Origin: Bryum argenteum
Lineage: Eukaryota > Streptophyta > Bryopsida > Bryales > Bryaceae
Length of the DNA: 64,000 nt
Reading direction: 5' to 3'
Assembly (NCBI GenBank): GCA_037043015.1
Contig: CM073324.1
Location: forward strand, 1,915,413-1,979,412
Position numbers and translations under genes: made by a program. Position 1 is the stretch's first letter. Every line of letters begins with the position of its first letter. The notes beneath the pieces are model-generated. The model saw nothing but the letters and a program-made list of their open reading frames with translations. It was not told the origin of the DNA and ran no database searches. Of this stretch, positions 10,589 to 23,159 are shown piece by piece.

Positions 10589-12700
10589 TTGACAAAAAAT
10601 AAAAATTGTCATAATTTAAATAGAAATAAAACAATGAATAATAAAATATGCAAAGTTAACAAAAAATTCTCAAAATTGTACACCAAATATAGAAAAAAGA
10701 AGGTAGAGAATGTTTTGGAGTTTGAGCTTAATGATACTCTAAAAGCTTTGATGTTGAAATATCCAATGATCAAAGCAATTGCTTCAAGATTTTTGTTTGA
10801 GAAGAATGAATCAAATTTATCAATTGACAAAGTGATTCCCTAAATTAAAAAAATTGAAACTAGCATTATGAAAGATGAAGTTGATACAACCAAAGTAAGT
10901 GAACATGTTTTAACAATAAATGAACATGTTTTCTGAAAATGAATGCATTTTTATTACAAAAAATAAAAAGTGAAGTGCAATGAAATTCAAAATGAATCTA
11001 TTATAATTACAAACGGCATAAATTGATGTGCCATGAAATTCAAATTGAAAATAACTTATCAATTTCATATAAAAACAGTCTTAATAAAAGAGTAAAAGAA
11101 ATGCATGAATCATTGAAATAAATATTCAAAGAACACCAAAACAGTTCGTTCCTTCCTTAAGCAAATTTATATGTTGATAATAATCCACAACCTCAAAAAA
11201 TCCAACACAAATGTAAAAATGAATAATAATAATTGTATCTAAAGTAAAAATTAAGGATTATTATATGAAACTATATTAAAACTTTAACAAAAGATAAGTT
11301 GGCTAAATATAAATTAGAAATGAAAATCCTTTTGATTTTATTTTAAGACAAATCAAAAGATATTCCAATCAAACCATATTTATGTTGTAAAGGTTGAATT
11401 TTTGCTCAAAACCAAAGCGGCTTGTGAAATATTTATGAATAATTCAATAATTTATTCAAATATAATTTACAATTGAATCTGAATGAAAAAAATATATGTA
11501 TGCAACTTTTGCTTAGAATCAATTAACAAATCTACGGTTTTTAAATTTCGTGTTCCAGGCAACCTTTCTAGAAATTTTGTTATAGAATTTTTCAAGAAGC
11601 TCCCAGTCTTAAAAGAAAGATTAATATCTCCACGTATTGCATTTGCTCATATACATAAATTATACAATCATGGTCAATATAAATTACATGGAAGTATCAT
11701 GAATGTTTAAGCGAACATTGATCAAACAAAAGTTTAACAAAAGATGGTACAACGATTGGAGTATATTTAACCCCTAAAGATCCAAGAAAGCCGAAATGGC
11801 TTTTTGGGGTTTCCGCAGGGAAAAAAGTCAGCCAACTTTGACTATTATAATCTCAAAATCGGAAGAAAATTAACGGTTCAAATTTGACATATGAGTATAG
11901 GGTCAAGTTCACTTCAAGATCCTATGGTTGGATCTTCTAATTAATGCTTAGATTGAGTTTTTTCGGGCCTGAAGTAGAAGAGGGTCCTTTGTGATAATTT
12001 AGACAATTTTGTATTAAGGATCTTTAGGGGTTAAAACTTTGTTTAGAATATCGTTTGTCCTATGTGTTCGGAAATATTTGACCAATAAATGTTAGCTTTA
12101 AAAGATCTACTAGAATCACCACTTCATGAAGAATGCAATGTTTGTATTTACACTGAAAGATTTTATTTTCATTACACATGCAATCTACTTCAAAGTTAGA
12201 TATATCAAACAACACACTTGAAGATATGTTGAATGAAGACAACTTCGAAGAGAATTCTCTTTATGGAAAATATTCAAATAGATTAAGTGAATTATAAATT
12301 GGCTTCACGTAGTCAATTAAAAGGCCTCAAGTATTCTTGAAACAACCAGCAAATAACATTTGAACAAACAAATCTAACAAAACTCATTCCACACACATCG
12401 TTTGCAAATACTGATATACAATTTATTCTTAATCCGTATACATCAGCTACATCTTGTACATTATATACAACAAAAATAGATAAATCAAGGCCATAATTGT
12501 TAAGTCGACACAAAATGAGGTTCTTAGGACTTAAAATGCTACTTTGTTCTGCTAATACTTTGTTGTTGTTGTAGTTATGATTAAAAAAACTTATGTTTAC
12601 AATGATGAATATCACAATTTATGGTTTACGGTCAACCTTGATACTTTGTACTTTTATATAAATCATTCAACTACTGAAGATTAAGTTCTTGATTTTGTAT
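10589..12700 (+). pseudogene. Decayed Helitron-associated ORF, split by a MITE
   Basis: The ORF 11483-11710 has an N-terminal C-x2-C (CNFC), RVPGNLSRNFVIEFFKKLP, LISPRIAFAHIHKLYNHGQY and GSIMNV. This is the order seen in the Cys/LPxxL/ISP segment of Helitron-type proteins that precedes the Rep/helicase part. The frame continues as ANIDQT and, after one slip, KDGTTIGVYL. It is then interrupted at TTAA by the MITE at 11767-12034 and resumes immediately after it as KLCLEYRLSYVFGNI, then ALKDLLESPLHEECNVCIYTERF with another slip. Around 12420-12490 a further match, QFILNPYTSATSCTLYTTKIDKS, belongs to the same protein class. Upstream ORF 10589-10843 (Lys-rich) may be its N-terminus. Many stops and slips make it clearly non-functional. 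Confidence 0.6.
11767..12034. mobile_element. 260-bp MITE, CCCCTAAAGATCC termini, TTAA duplication
   Basis: TTAA at 11767-11770 and 12031-12034 bracket a 260-bp element whose ends are inverted copies (CCCCTAAAGATCC / GGATCTTTAGGGG). Removing it and one TTAA restores the host frame GVYL-KLCLEY of the Helitron-like remnant, which confirms a precise TTAA insertion. It aligns along most of its length with the element at 44998-45264 (shared CAGCCAACTTTGAC, ATTATAATCTCA, GCTTAGATTGA). TTAA targeting and termini point to the piggyBac superfamily. Confidence 0.88.
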
Positions 12701-14589
12701 TTGCATTGTTGTTGGTTTATTTACGTATAATCTATTTGCAAGATCGTTTAAGGATTTCGTCTTGTAATAAATTGAACAAAATTTGATGTTGCACTAAACA
12801 TGAATTTGAATAAAACAAACATTCTCCAAATATATAATTATAAGCATAAATAACATTTGCTTCGTTGATTATCAATAGGCGTTATCACATGAATTCTTTT
12901 AATAACAGTTATCAAGTTAAGTAATAAAATAAATGAAATATAGATTGTTAGAAATTATTAAAAAAAAATCAAACATAAAAATTTTAAAAGAAAATCTTGT
13001 ATAAAATCCTAATTTAAAAACCATTTGAGATTTTTACACAAGAAAAAAAAAACAAACTACAATGTATAATTTTGAGTAAAAACTTGAATGGTTGGTTGAG
13101 AGGTAAACAAATAAGTTCAAATTCAAGTAAAAACTTATTGACAATTATAGTTGATCATTGAGCTCAATCTTTAAATAAAAACTCTTGAATGAAACTTCAA
13201 TGGGAAATTTAACATGTAACCTTGAAATTTAAGCTTTTGATTACAAAATTTGGTAAACTTTGAACAATACTCCTAATTCAAGAACCTACAAGGCTACGGT
13301 GGTTAGTCTTTAATCTATGATAAATTCTTTTTATCATTCTTATTACATAACTCGATTTTAAATTGGAACCATAACATATGGTAGTATTATAAAAAACATC
13401 AGATATATTTTTGGAAGATGGAAGTTGGAAGGTGAAGAAACAACAATTTAGGCACGTAAATATTCCAAAACTGAACATGTAGAAGAATAAGGGTTAATCT
13501 ACGCATCCCATTTGATTGGAAGTGAAAATAATTTCAAATAATCATCTCCTACATCCTACATTTAGTCATAAAAAAAAAAGATAGAATTACACTTATGCTT
13601 CATCATGAGCAAGGTAGCATGCTCTCCTACTCTACATGCTCCTTTGAAAGTGTCAAAAGGCAATTATAGTACTCAAAAAACTTAAGACTATTTTAGATTT
13701 TTTTTTTTTCTTCTTGGATAAATATTATATCATATATATGGTAAAGTATCAAAAATTATCTAGAACTTTCGAAAAACAACTAATGTAGCATTAAAGGCAT
13801 TGGGAACTTAGTGTGATAGAACAATTGGTATGACTTGATGAGATGGATGAAAATTTAAGAGTGGATGGAAGGGAGGATAGGGGTCGCGACACCTTGCAGG
13901 AGGCATGACGACCCCCTCTCCTCTTATAACTGCCTCTACCACCATGCTAAAGAATTGTGAGTCATGTTGTATTTGCCTTTGTCATCGTCGTGATTTTTTA
14001 ATGTCTGTATGCATTGTGCGTTACTTATGAGTTTACGAAAGATTGGAATATAGGAAGTTTGAGCGACGCAGAGTGAAAATTTAGAAGATGTTGTATTAGT
14101 AGTGAGTGGAGAAGCGCGAGAAAATTGAGTTTGTTTAGTCAGAAAAGTGAAGAACGGGTGAGCGGCGGAGCTGCTTGTACAGGTTTGGAATCACTCCATC
14201 GCCGCTTTAATTTTCAAGATCGTGAGTAGAGACGCTCCAATCACCTATTTCTAGAAGGCATCACTGCAACAAAACTGAAAGACAACGGTTTGAACTACCA
14301 TAAGAGTTACCGAGAATAGAGATTTTGAAGTAGAAGTGTGACTAGCGATAAAGGAGCACGTCGAAAGCGGGTGGGAGACAGGATTTTATGAGTCTTGAAA
14401 CTTCTGCTTCGTGTGAAGACCAAGTTGGCTTCGAATAATCCCAACATTGGGAAAAAGCGGCTGATGCTATTCGTGGTTGAAGGATCATGAACATCTTATA
14501 AAAAGATCTTAGAAGCAAAGACCACACTACTGCTTCTCTTATTCTCCCGTTTGGCGCCGGCGCCAAGGAAAAGCCTTGGCTGTCGGTGT
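12701..14589. other. AT-rich intergenic, no recognisable feature
   Basis: There are only short chance ORFs. A slightly more GC-rich patch at 13860-14590 contains no coherent coding frame, RNA gene or terminal repeat that I can identify. Confidence 0.4.
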
Positions 14590-15569
14590 CTAACCCCTAA
14601 ACGTCCCAGCCTATTTTTAGCAGAAAAGCACATTTCCATAGAATTCGCCATAGATGAAAATCAAGAGAAGCTATTAAGATCTCAACCGTACAAACTTGTA
14701 ATGGACTTATTGAAGATCATGTGGACCAAAATTTGAGTCATGAGGCCTTATAGATCAGGAGATCATAACATATTAATATCAAAAACAAACTGCAAAATTT
14801 AATCATTTTCACTTTGAGGTGGAAATGCTACCAATATACCTATTGCAATGAAAAAATCACCAACTACAAAGATGTTCACCTTCATCTTAATAAGTCCTTT
14901 ACCCAACAAAAATTCATCAAAAAAATTTCTTGGCTCAAATAAAAGCCATGCAATGGTAAAAACTACCGAACATTTTACAAAGGAAAAATAGTCCAAAACT
15001 AGACCCTTTGCATTCAATTTCATGCCTTATCTTCAAAACATCTTCGATCTTGTTAAGGTTTCTACCACTTAGACTAGACTCTAATTGGAGGCTATCCCAA
15101 AAAATTAAGTTGAAATCCAACGGTGGATGAGGGAGATATAGCTCCTCAAATATAATCCATTTTCTCACTTTTTCTGTTGACAAAATATCATTGCAAATCC
15201 AATAGCAAAATTATTTGGATCAAAAAACTTCTCACTACAAAGTTGTTAAGAATCACCTTAAGATCATGACCATGAAAAAAAAATCATTAAAAACTATTTT
15301 TAATTTCACATAATTGGCTTGCAATGGTAATACATGCCCCATGCTTGGAAACCCAAAAACAAGAGCTGTCTTCACTAAAGGGCATTTCATTAATTCATAC
15401 TTTATTGTATGGGCTTGCAAATTTTACAACACAAACTAGACTTGATTTGGAACCTAATCCAAGTGATTTCATCCAAAACGGACCTCGGATGAAGAAGATA
15501 TGGCTATTCGAAGTTTCTGCCCTCCATCCAAAATGTAGAAAAACGACATTGGGGACGTTTAGGGGCTAA
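14590..15569. mobile_element. 972-bp MITE, CCCCTAAACGTCC termini, CTAA flanks
   Basis: CTAA at 14590-14593 and 15566-15569 flank a 972-bp non-coding segment with inverted ends CCCCTAAACGTCCC / GGGGACGTTTAGGGG. The target is CTAA rather than TTAA. The first 13 terminal bases equal the right end of the piggyBac element at 38069-38081. A reverse-oriented partial relative lies at about 38640-39069. No coding capacity was found inside, so it is non-autonomous. Confidence 0.85.
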
Positions 15570-16698
15570 GATGTGTGCGGAATTTGTAAGAAATTTTACC
15601 TTTTAAATTTTTTTCATATGTTTTTACAAAAACATATATCATAGAATATGTAACTCTTTTCTAAGATTTAAACACTCAAAACGGACGACATAAAAAATAA
15701 AAAATGTACAATATTTTAATAAAAATAAATATAATCCTCTAAACAAATTCACAAAATTTTAATCAAAATTTTAATGTTCTAATCTAAACCATAGAACAAA
15801 ATTTTAGAATTCTGAGAGTTAAAATTAAAACTAAGTACATCATCAAAACACAATGAAAACCATTAGAGGAATGTTTGAAGACATTTGCACCATAGATTAT
15901 AAGTGTAATTATTGTTGAAATGAAGCAAACAAGGAAATATCTAGTACTAGTCAAACACCTAAACCAAAAGAAAACGTAGTGAAAAGCGGGTTAGTACAAT
16001 TTGTTTGTTTCTTTTGTGGATAATTAGGATAAATTAAAAAAAATTGTGTTAGATATTAAGATTACTAAAAATCCTAAATTAAATCTTAAATTAAATCTTA
16101 TACGCCTAAGTAAATTTTGATTTTAAAATCTAAAAGTCTTGAATTTGGATATTACAAAATTATTTTAAATGAGGCAAAATGAAACCTTTGTTGCCGTGGG
16201 AAAATTGTGGTAAATTGGAAAATAAATTTGTTGAACCATACTTATTCCTGGCTGTATAAAGGCTATAATGAAATGCTTATTTTGGAAAAGGTTTCATATT
16301 AATTGGCAAAAATTGCAAATACAAGAAAGTTTGAACAATTACTTATAGACGTGAAAAGAGTAATCTTTAGCGAAATTTGAGACAAAGGAAAATTATGTAG
16401 TAGTTTTACCGCAAAACGCGAGGACTTGCTCCTAGACCTCACTTTGTTATACCTTATAAGCCAATTCGGGAAATTGGATACTGAAACTTGAAGTTACAGA
16501 GGTTGGCACAAAGTTAGCATATCTAAAAAAATCTATACATTCACCTACGGACCTGTAAATTTAAAGTTAACACCTCTGATTCTAGATTTTGAATGTAGAG
16601 ACGAGAGATATTCCATGTGTATCTCGTTGGGGTTACTTTGCTCTTAAAATTTGTGAGATAAAAGAATAAAAATAATATGTATGTCATGGACAAAATAA
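15570..16698. other. AT-rich intergenic, no recognisable feature
   Basis: No open frame, element terminus or RNA gene was identified. It may include the decayed 5' part of the retroelement that follows. Confidence 0.35.
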
Positions 16699-19600
16699 AT
16701 GTTGGGAAGCAAGGACAAGAACATACTTAAACAAACATTACAAAAAATTCAAAGAGACAAGAGGGCTAAGAGTAGAACTACGCGAAAAAATATATCCAAT
16801 CCGAGACTATTAACTCCAACTAAACATTCTAGTCCAGAATATAGAAATCCAATCCACTTCAAATTTTCTAACATTGAGATAGATTCAGAGGTAGAATCCT
16901 CCGAAATATGCAACCTAGTAATTTACTAGAAGAATCAAGCGTAGTAATTGAGGAAAGTGAAAACCTATCAGTGTCTTGTCTAATGTCTAGTGTTTATTGT
17001 GACATTTGAACCGGGACAAACTTCAACTAGTTCTCCAAGAATTACTACACCTATCGAGTTTCTATTTTCACAACCAAGAGTATTTAGGTTCGAAAGTCCC
17101 ATCACATAGTATTTTAGTGAAAATTGGGATCTTTAAAGCCATAGCATTCAGAAGAGATTAGGTCAATTGTTACATAGTGAAAATTCTTCATGAGAAGATT
17201 CTAGTATCTCACCGCCTTTAGAAATCTTTACATGCCAATTCATAGTGAACGTAGGTGCGATTGAATCCAGGAATTCATCTAATACAAGTGATGTAGAGGA
17301 TATACAAACAAGCTGAGGAATTAAGCAGAAATTTTGAACTTGAGGAAATTGAGTTTGGAAATATAATGGCTTAACCAAGACCATTGAATTATCCCAATTT
17401 TTAGGTCAAGCATGTACAAACCCGGATCAATATATTGCACAATTTGAAATTGTGTCCACAACAAACCTGATACCTCAAGTAAGCTTTATGGCTTTCCGGC
17501 AACCCTATTTGATGTAGCCCAAGAGTGGTATAGAATCCATGGACCATTTGCTGATTGGAATGAATTGAAAAATGATTAAGGACAATAAAAATAGAAGTTC
17601 AAGAAACCGTAGATTCATATTACGATAAAATAGAATATCTATTGTAACAGTGGGAAAATCACTGAATGCTGAATGATTATCTTATCGAAATATTTATAGA
17701 AGGATAATACTCCCGGAATTTAGAATTGCAATGAAAGACAAGAATCCACACAATTTAGCAACTGCATTGAGATATACAAAGGCCTATTAAGAGGCTAGAA
17801 TTAGCGATTATGGACGGTTGACTATGATATATCCAACGATATTATCCATCAACATCTTATCCTCAGAATCAACTGTATAATCCTAATAAATTAATATCAC
17901 AAACAAATTATTAAAATAAATTATCCGCAAATGCAACCAGAGATTTACTTAAATCGGGTTCTCCAACAAGTTGTTACCTCAAATTCGGTTAAAATCGACT
18001 ATTCAGCCTATCCAAAATTTCAGAATGAACCAACAAAAGTTGATCATTTGCAAGATGAACTTTCAAAGTTAATCTGTGCAATAAACAAGTTAAGGGTTCA
18101 CATCCCTAATGCACCTATGAAACGTCAAAAACCTATCAACACAAGAATGAATGTTTGATGTGTTAGTTGTAAGGGTCACGACCACATGGCTAGTGCATGT
18201 CCTTCTCCTCTGCAACAAGGACCTAAGTATTTTTATTGTGGTGGAAATTATGATTTTACTAAGTGTTGGAATCTATAAAATGTTTAACACATAGAAGCTA
18301 ATACTAATCCTAATAAAAGACCTTAACAAGACCTAGAGCGAATCCACCATACCAAGAGAATGATAATTGTCCTAGATGCATTGATACCTATAATACTCCA
18401 CCAGTTTGGAATGGCTCTCTGACCAATCCAAATAGTTAACATTATGGTCCATCCGAGAGAGGGAAGCCTATAGTGTGTTATTGTAGAACGTGATTTCTAA
18501 AAGTCAATAAAACTCCAATTTATCAAGCATTTTCTGTTTTGATGGGTTCAGGGAATGGGATTCTACAAAGCTAATGTCCGTCGAGGTTCATTGGAAGTAA
18601 AGTCACTTTAATCAGCCCAATCCGTTCGAATACCGATCTCGTTCTCCAATGTCCGTTGTATGGAACCCAGTTCCATTTCTCCTAGTTCCATTGTCAAGTC
18701 ATTTCTGTTTTTGGGTCTGTGGAGTTGTGACGTTTGATTTTTGAGATGGTTCTTTGCAGAGGGTATAGATAGCTTTTTGGATTTTCATTGTGTTTTTGTC
18801 AAAACCATAATGAATGGCAGGCCTAGGGATTGCAAAAAGCATCCTATTTTCTTGTTTTGTTGTGATACAAAGATTACTTGTGTAAAATCCGTTAAGAAAG
18901 TAATAAAATATTACATTCCGCAATTGAGATTTATTGTGTATGTGTATATGCAAATATATGATGAGAATTATGTGAGAATCAATTAAACTCTTTCCAAGTG
19001 ACATTTACAACTCAAAGCTCCAATAAACGAATCCGTAGTGTTCGAATCTTAAATGAATGGAATTTAGTTTCCATTAATTTATTACTACACTTACAGATTT
19101 GGCAAATTTAGACATAATTCTAATAAATGCGCGCTTCCAAGAAAACCGGTGGATTACACACCTTCGTGTAGTTGATGTCTCCAAATGGAACGTTTCTATG
19201 AAGATTGTGTTGGCACACTTAGAAATTTTACTTCTTCGAAAAGAGATTACGTGGAGACTGAACAAGTACAATTTTAAGACTAGGATAATTTGAACCATAT
19301 TTCTCATTGTATATCACAAGGGCAGTTTTATCCAAAAGCTGAATATGCAACTACCAGAGCTGGGAAAGCTACAATGGATGTAAAAGAAAATGAAAGCAAA
19401 AATAAATACTTTTAGAAATAGAACGAGGAGAAACCAGTGAAAAATTAGTACAACCTAATAAAGAATTAACATGAAAGAAAAGATAAGAAAGAGCTAGACA
19501 ACAAAATTCTAGCAAAAATCACCATCTGAATTTGCAAGTTAATAACTTAATATCCCTATGGATGTTCTACCATCATCAAATCCACAACCTTTACAAACTT

Positions 19601-20220
19601 TTTACCATATAATGGCCAAAAGAATCAATACCAAAGGAGATATTCAACATCCACCAAAATGGATGATGAAATGAGAAGTTGGTACGAAATCCTATGACCA
19701 ATCAGCAAATTTTGATACTATTGAACCTCAAATCACTACGAAGCAATTGTTGGCTATATCACCAAAATGTAGGAGTAAACTGAGTACCCTATTGGTAACA
19801 AAAAGAGTTGAACCCGCAAACAGTCATCAAATTTCTATAGTTTCTGGAACCCTCATAGTTGATGTCATGATAGGTGTATCTTTTATTCATGGAATTGAGA
19901 TTGATAGTAGCTCTAGTATCCAACTTATGACTGTTGAAGTAATAGAAGAACTGGGATTAAAATCAATGCACCCAAGGGCCATTATTCAGAGAATGGCCGC
20001 TCAAAGATGAGTGAAATCGGTGGGCATATTAATGCAAATTGTGACAACTATTGACGGAATAGATTACAAGATTTATTATATAGTCTAAAAACTTACTGGG
20101 TTTATTTTATCTTATCTCATTTTATTACAAAGACCATGGTTGTATTCTGCTTAAGCCAAAGAAGATTGGAGAAATTGTACTCTTACTGTAGGAAATGTCA
20201 TTGGCCAAGGCCCGATAAAT
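16699..20220 (+). mobile_element. Decayed LTR-retrotransposon gag-protease region (Gypsy-type)
   Basis: Scattered frames in one order give a retroelement. A gag-like stretch lies near 17395-17640 (CTNPDQYIAQFEIVS, then PLADWNELKND-type sequence). A CCHC zinc knuckle C-VS-C-KGHD-H-MASA-C starts at 18159 and is followed by a degenerate second knuckle YFYCGGNYDFTKCW. An aspartic-protease region at 19747-20160 (GTLIVDVMIGVSFIHGIEID, SIQLMTVEVIEELGLKSMHP, ending ..ILLQRPWLYSA) has its expected catalytic D-S/T-G replaced by DSSSS. No reverse transcriptase or integrase is visible, and many stops interrupt. Termini were not identified. Confidence 0.65.
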
Positions 20221-21171
20221 AGCTCGGTTGTTCACTCGCTAGCTTTTAAGTAAAGCAAAAGCTCACAAATTAAAGTGGAAGCAACAATGAGTTAGAGGAA
20301 GGAAAGTTATTCAAGTAGATAGTATATAAAGCCATCTCTATCATTTGTAATCTCAAGTTTGAGATTTGCTTTATATAATATAAATGTCGTTTCTGTTTGT
20401 TTTTGCAACCTAAACCTTACATAATCTCAAACTTCTCCTTCTTAGGGTTTTATCCACCTTTGCTTATCAAATAGCAAAACGTGAACAACTTGATTAAGGA
20501 GCTTATCTATCTTCGTGGTTACATGAGGAGAAGATGACAAAAGTGGGACGCAGACAAAGACTTCGTGGAGGGAAGCAAGATCGATCAAAACAAGTCGACC
20601 TTTTAAATGGACGACAACATGATGGTCAATGAGGAGATCTTGCAGCAACAACAACATCATCTAGTTCAAGAAGAAGATTACTAAGAGCTTGCATTCGCAA
20701 CTTGCTGCTTGGTGACACTCCAAAAAGCCGGTGTTGGAGTGATTGGCAACACAACAATCGCAGGTAGCTCGAGCGGCTCAACAATTTTCAACTTTGGGAG
20801 TTGTTATTTTAACTCACATGATGCCGCAATGGGCGCAACACCAAGCGTTTGGAGCTACTGCTCCTATGTTGCGTAAGCGATTGCCAGATATTTTGAAACT
20901 TGAGAATAGTTGCAAGGGCTACCCAATGTGGAAGGTCGAAGCGGACAACAAGCTTCGAATTGGTGGGTGTAGTATGAATCTTTTTGTTTTTGAGCATGTT
21001 TTTGACTTTTCATGTGATAAAAGCTTGTTTTACCTTTCATTTTCCTTTCTAAGTGTGAATTGGAGTCCAAGTAAGATTAGAAAGGAAACTGTGAGCGCAA
21101 AATATGAACCCACAACCACACAAATGATTTGCACACAACCTAGCGGTGCAGTCCACTATCCATGTCGCTAA
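20221..21171 (+). mobile_element. LTR-like segment and truncated Copia-type gag start
   Basis: Around 20320-20400 there are TATA-like boxes (TATATAAAG, TATATAATATAAATG) in an LTR-like setting. At 20743-21000 an ORF contains LENSCKGYPMWKVEADNKLR, which resembles the 'x-NY-x-W-K-x-x-M/A' opening of Copia gag proteins. The similarity is short and the element is not continued downstream, so this is a fragment at best. Confidence 0.35.
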
Positions 21172-21833
21172 GTAACGGACAGGCTCTCTACATTCCACCT
21201 TTCGTACACGAGCTACCACGAGAAGCTAGCTTTAAGCAGCCAAACCTCTTCGCATTACACACAAGTAACCCAAAACATTGTCAAACAGAATCAAATACGA
21301 ACTCCAGTTGCAGAGTCTAGGTTCTGTCAACAACAACACGAGATGTCAGAGCTAACTAGCTACAAAATGTGGATATTTGACCTCGACGCCTTCTTTTGAC
21401 TCCAACTTGGCCTTCAGAGAACGTGACTTCGGAAGTCGGAACAGCCCTGGAGTTCCAACCTTGAATTATGAAACTCATAGCTAGCTTGAAGTAGCTCGAC
21501 AGCAGCTTGTACTATACTTCAACAAGAGAAGCATCCAATAATCTGACTACTGAGAGTCCGTAGCTTCTACACTCGATTGATGAGCTAGCATGCTCTAAGT
21601 GGACTCAGATTTTTACAGAGAGCAGCCAGTACTACACTTTTCCAATCACAGCTTCAAAATTCACCATAGATAGCATACTCGCTCTCACATTTGAAAGCCG
21701 TGATATGAGCTGAAAAAGCTCCACGGGGGAATGTGCACAGACAGTCACGAGCATTGATCGATCACAGCTTCTACACAATGCAGGGATCGCTACTGCTGCA
21801 AGGTTGTAGCGTCTAGTACACTCTTGATGCGGA
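21172..21833. other. No recognisable feature
   Basis: There is no coherent open frame on either strand, and no tRNA-like or repeat structure was noticed. Confidence 0.35.
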
Positions 21834-22365
21834 ATGAACACAAGAGAGATGAGTGAGCGGAATGGTATTGGGCAGGAGTTGATGCAGCGTCTGAAAGGAT
21901 TCGGGTTGAAGGAGATGTTGTACTACGACAGGCAGTTGTTGCCGGCGGAACGCAAGCAGCAACTGATGGCGTCGAAGGGAGTCGTATTGAAGGCAGACAG
22001 CAGAAAGTCGAACAAAAAAAAAAACACAAGAAAAGAGAAAGGACAACAACTCCAGGCAACCAGCAACTCCAGGCAACCAGCAACAACAAACACCGAATAT
22101 GCGCAACCACCGAGGCTACTCCAGCAAACGAACAGGAAGCAGCAGTAGCACCAAATATAAGAAACCACCGAGGCCACACCAGCAAACGAACAGAAAGCAG
22201 CAACAACACCGAATATAAGAAACTACCGAGGCCACTGCAGCAAACACCGAAAGCAGAGCCACGAACAAGAAGTAGCAACCACCGAGAGCACACTCCAGGA
22301 ACTAGAGCCACGAACTGGAAGTAGCAACCACCGAGAGCAGGAAGAAGCAGAAAAGACACACAAGA
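21834..22365. repeat. Degenerate A/C-rich tandem repeat
   Basis: Imperfect units of roughly 60 bp occur (CACCGAATATAAGAAACTAC, CCGAGGCCACACCAGCAAAC and relatives), most clearly at 22085-22260, and a short CAACTCCAGGCAACCAG duplication lies at 22049-22080. Long ORFs on both strands here are explained by the repeat composition rather than by genes. Confidence 0.65.
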
Positions 22366-22479
22366 ACTAAAAGAAAACTAAAAGATGATGTTTTTTGAAG
22401 AGACACTCTTCTTGTTATATATACCTACAAAGAAGAAATTTTCAACTCAATAAGAGACTTGATGAACGGTTCAAGATTC

Positions 22480-22965
22480 CTCCATTAATAATTAGTGTGG
22501 CCAGCACTTAATTAGTGTGGGCGGAGGTTGATTAGTGTGGCCTCCGCTGAAATTAGTGTGGGCGGCAGTTAATTAGTGTAGCCAGAAATTAGTATGGGTT
22601 GAGGTTATGAGAAAATGGCTATTGACTAATTACTGCGTTAAGAAATTAGTATGGGCGGAACATGGAAAATGGCTATTAACTAATTACTGCGAGTAGAAAT
22701 TAGTATGGGCGAATAAACGGAAATGAGCTATTAGACTAATTATATGGTTAGAAAATTAGTAGAGGCTATAAAAATGAAATGGTTATTTAACCGAATACTA
22801 CGATCAAAAAAAATTAGTATGGGAAATTAAATTAAAATGGCTTTTACCCAAATAATAAGATTAGAAAAGTAGTATGGGAATTGAATTGAAATGGCTATAT
22901 AACCAAATACTAAAATTAGAGAATTAGTATGGGAATTAAATTAAAATGGAAACTAGGATTAGAAT
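22480..22965. repeat. ATTAGTRTGGG degenerate repeat tract
   Basis: ATTAGTGTGG / ATTAGTATGGG recurs more than ten times, first at about 22-bp spacing (22490-22580) and then in longer units that also contain AAAATGGCTATT and ACTAATTACTG. Later copies lose the GC bases progressively toward AT. No coding potential was found. Confidence 0.75.
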
Positions 22966-23159
22966 TTAGAGTCGCTTAAATAATCAAAGAACATAAGTAA
23001 AATAAATTAGAGTTTTTAGAAGTTTTTTATAAAACATTTACTCAAAATTTGCAAAGTTAAGCAAATCTATGTTCATGAGTCATTTAGATGGCTCACAGAA
23101 ACTAATTGATAAGATAGGGAATGCAACGGTTGAACAATTATATCTAATATAACCTCGTT

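Noticed and set aside
21790-22359. 189-aa minus-strand ORF with Leu/Val/Cys-rich sequence
   Set aside because: It lies over a degenerate tandem repeat with overlapping ORFs on both strands; apparent membrane segments come from repeat composition.
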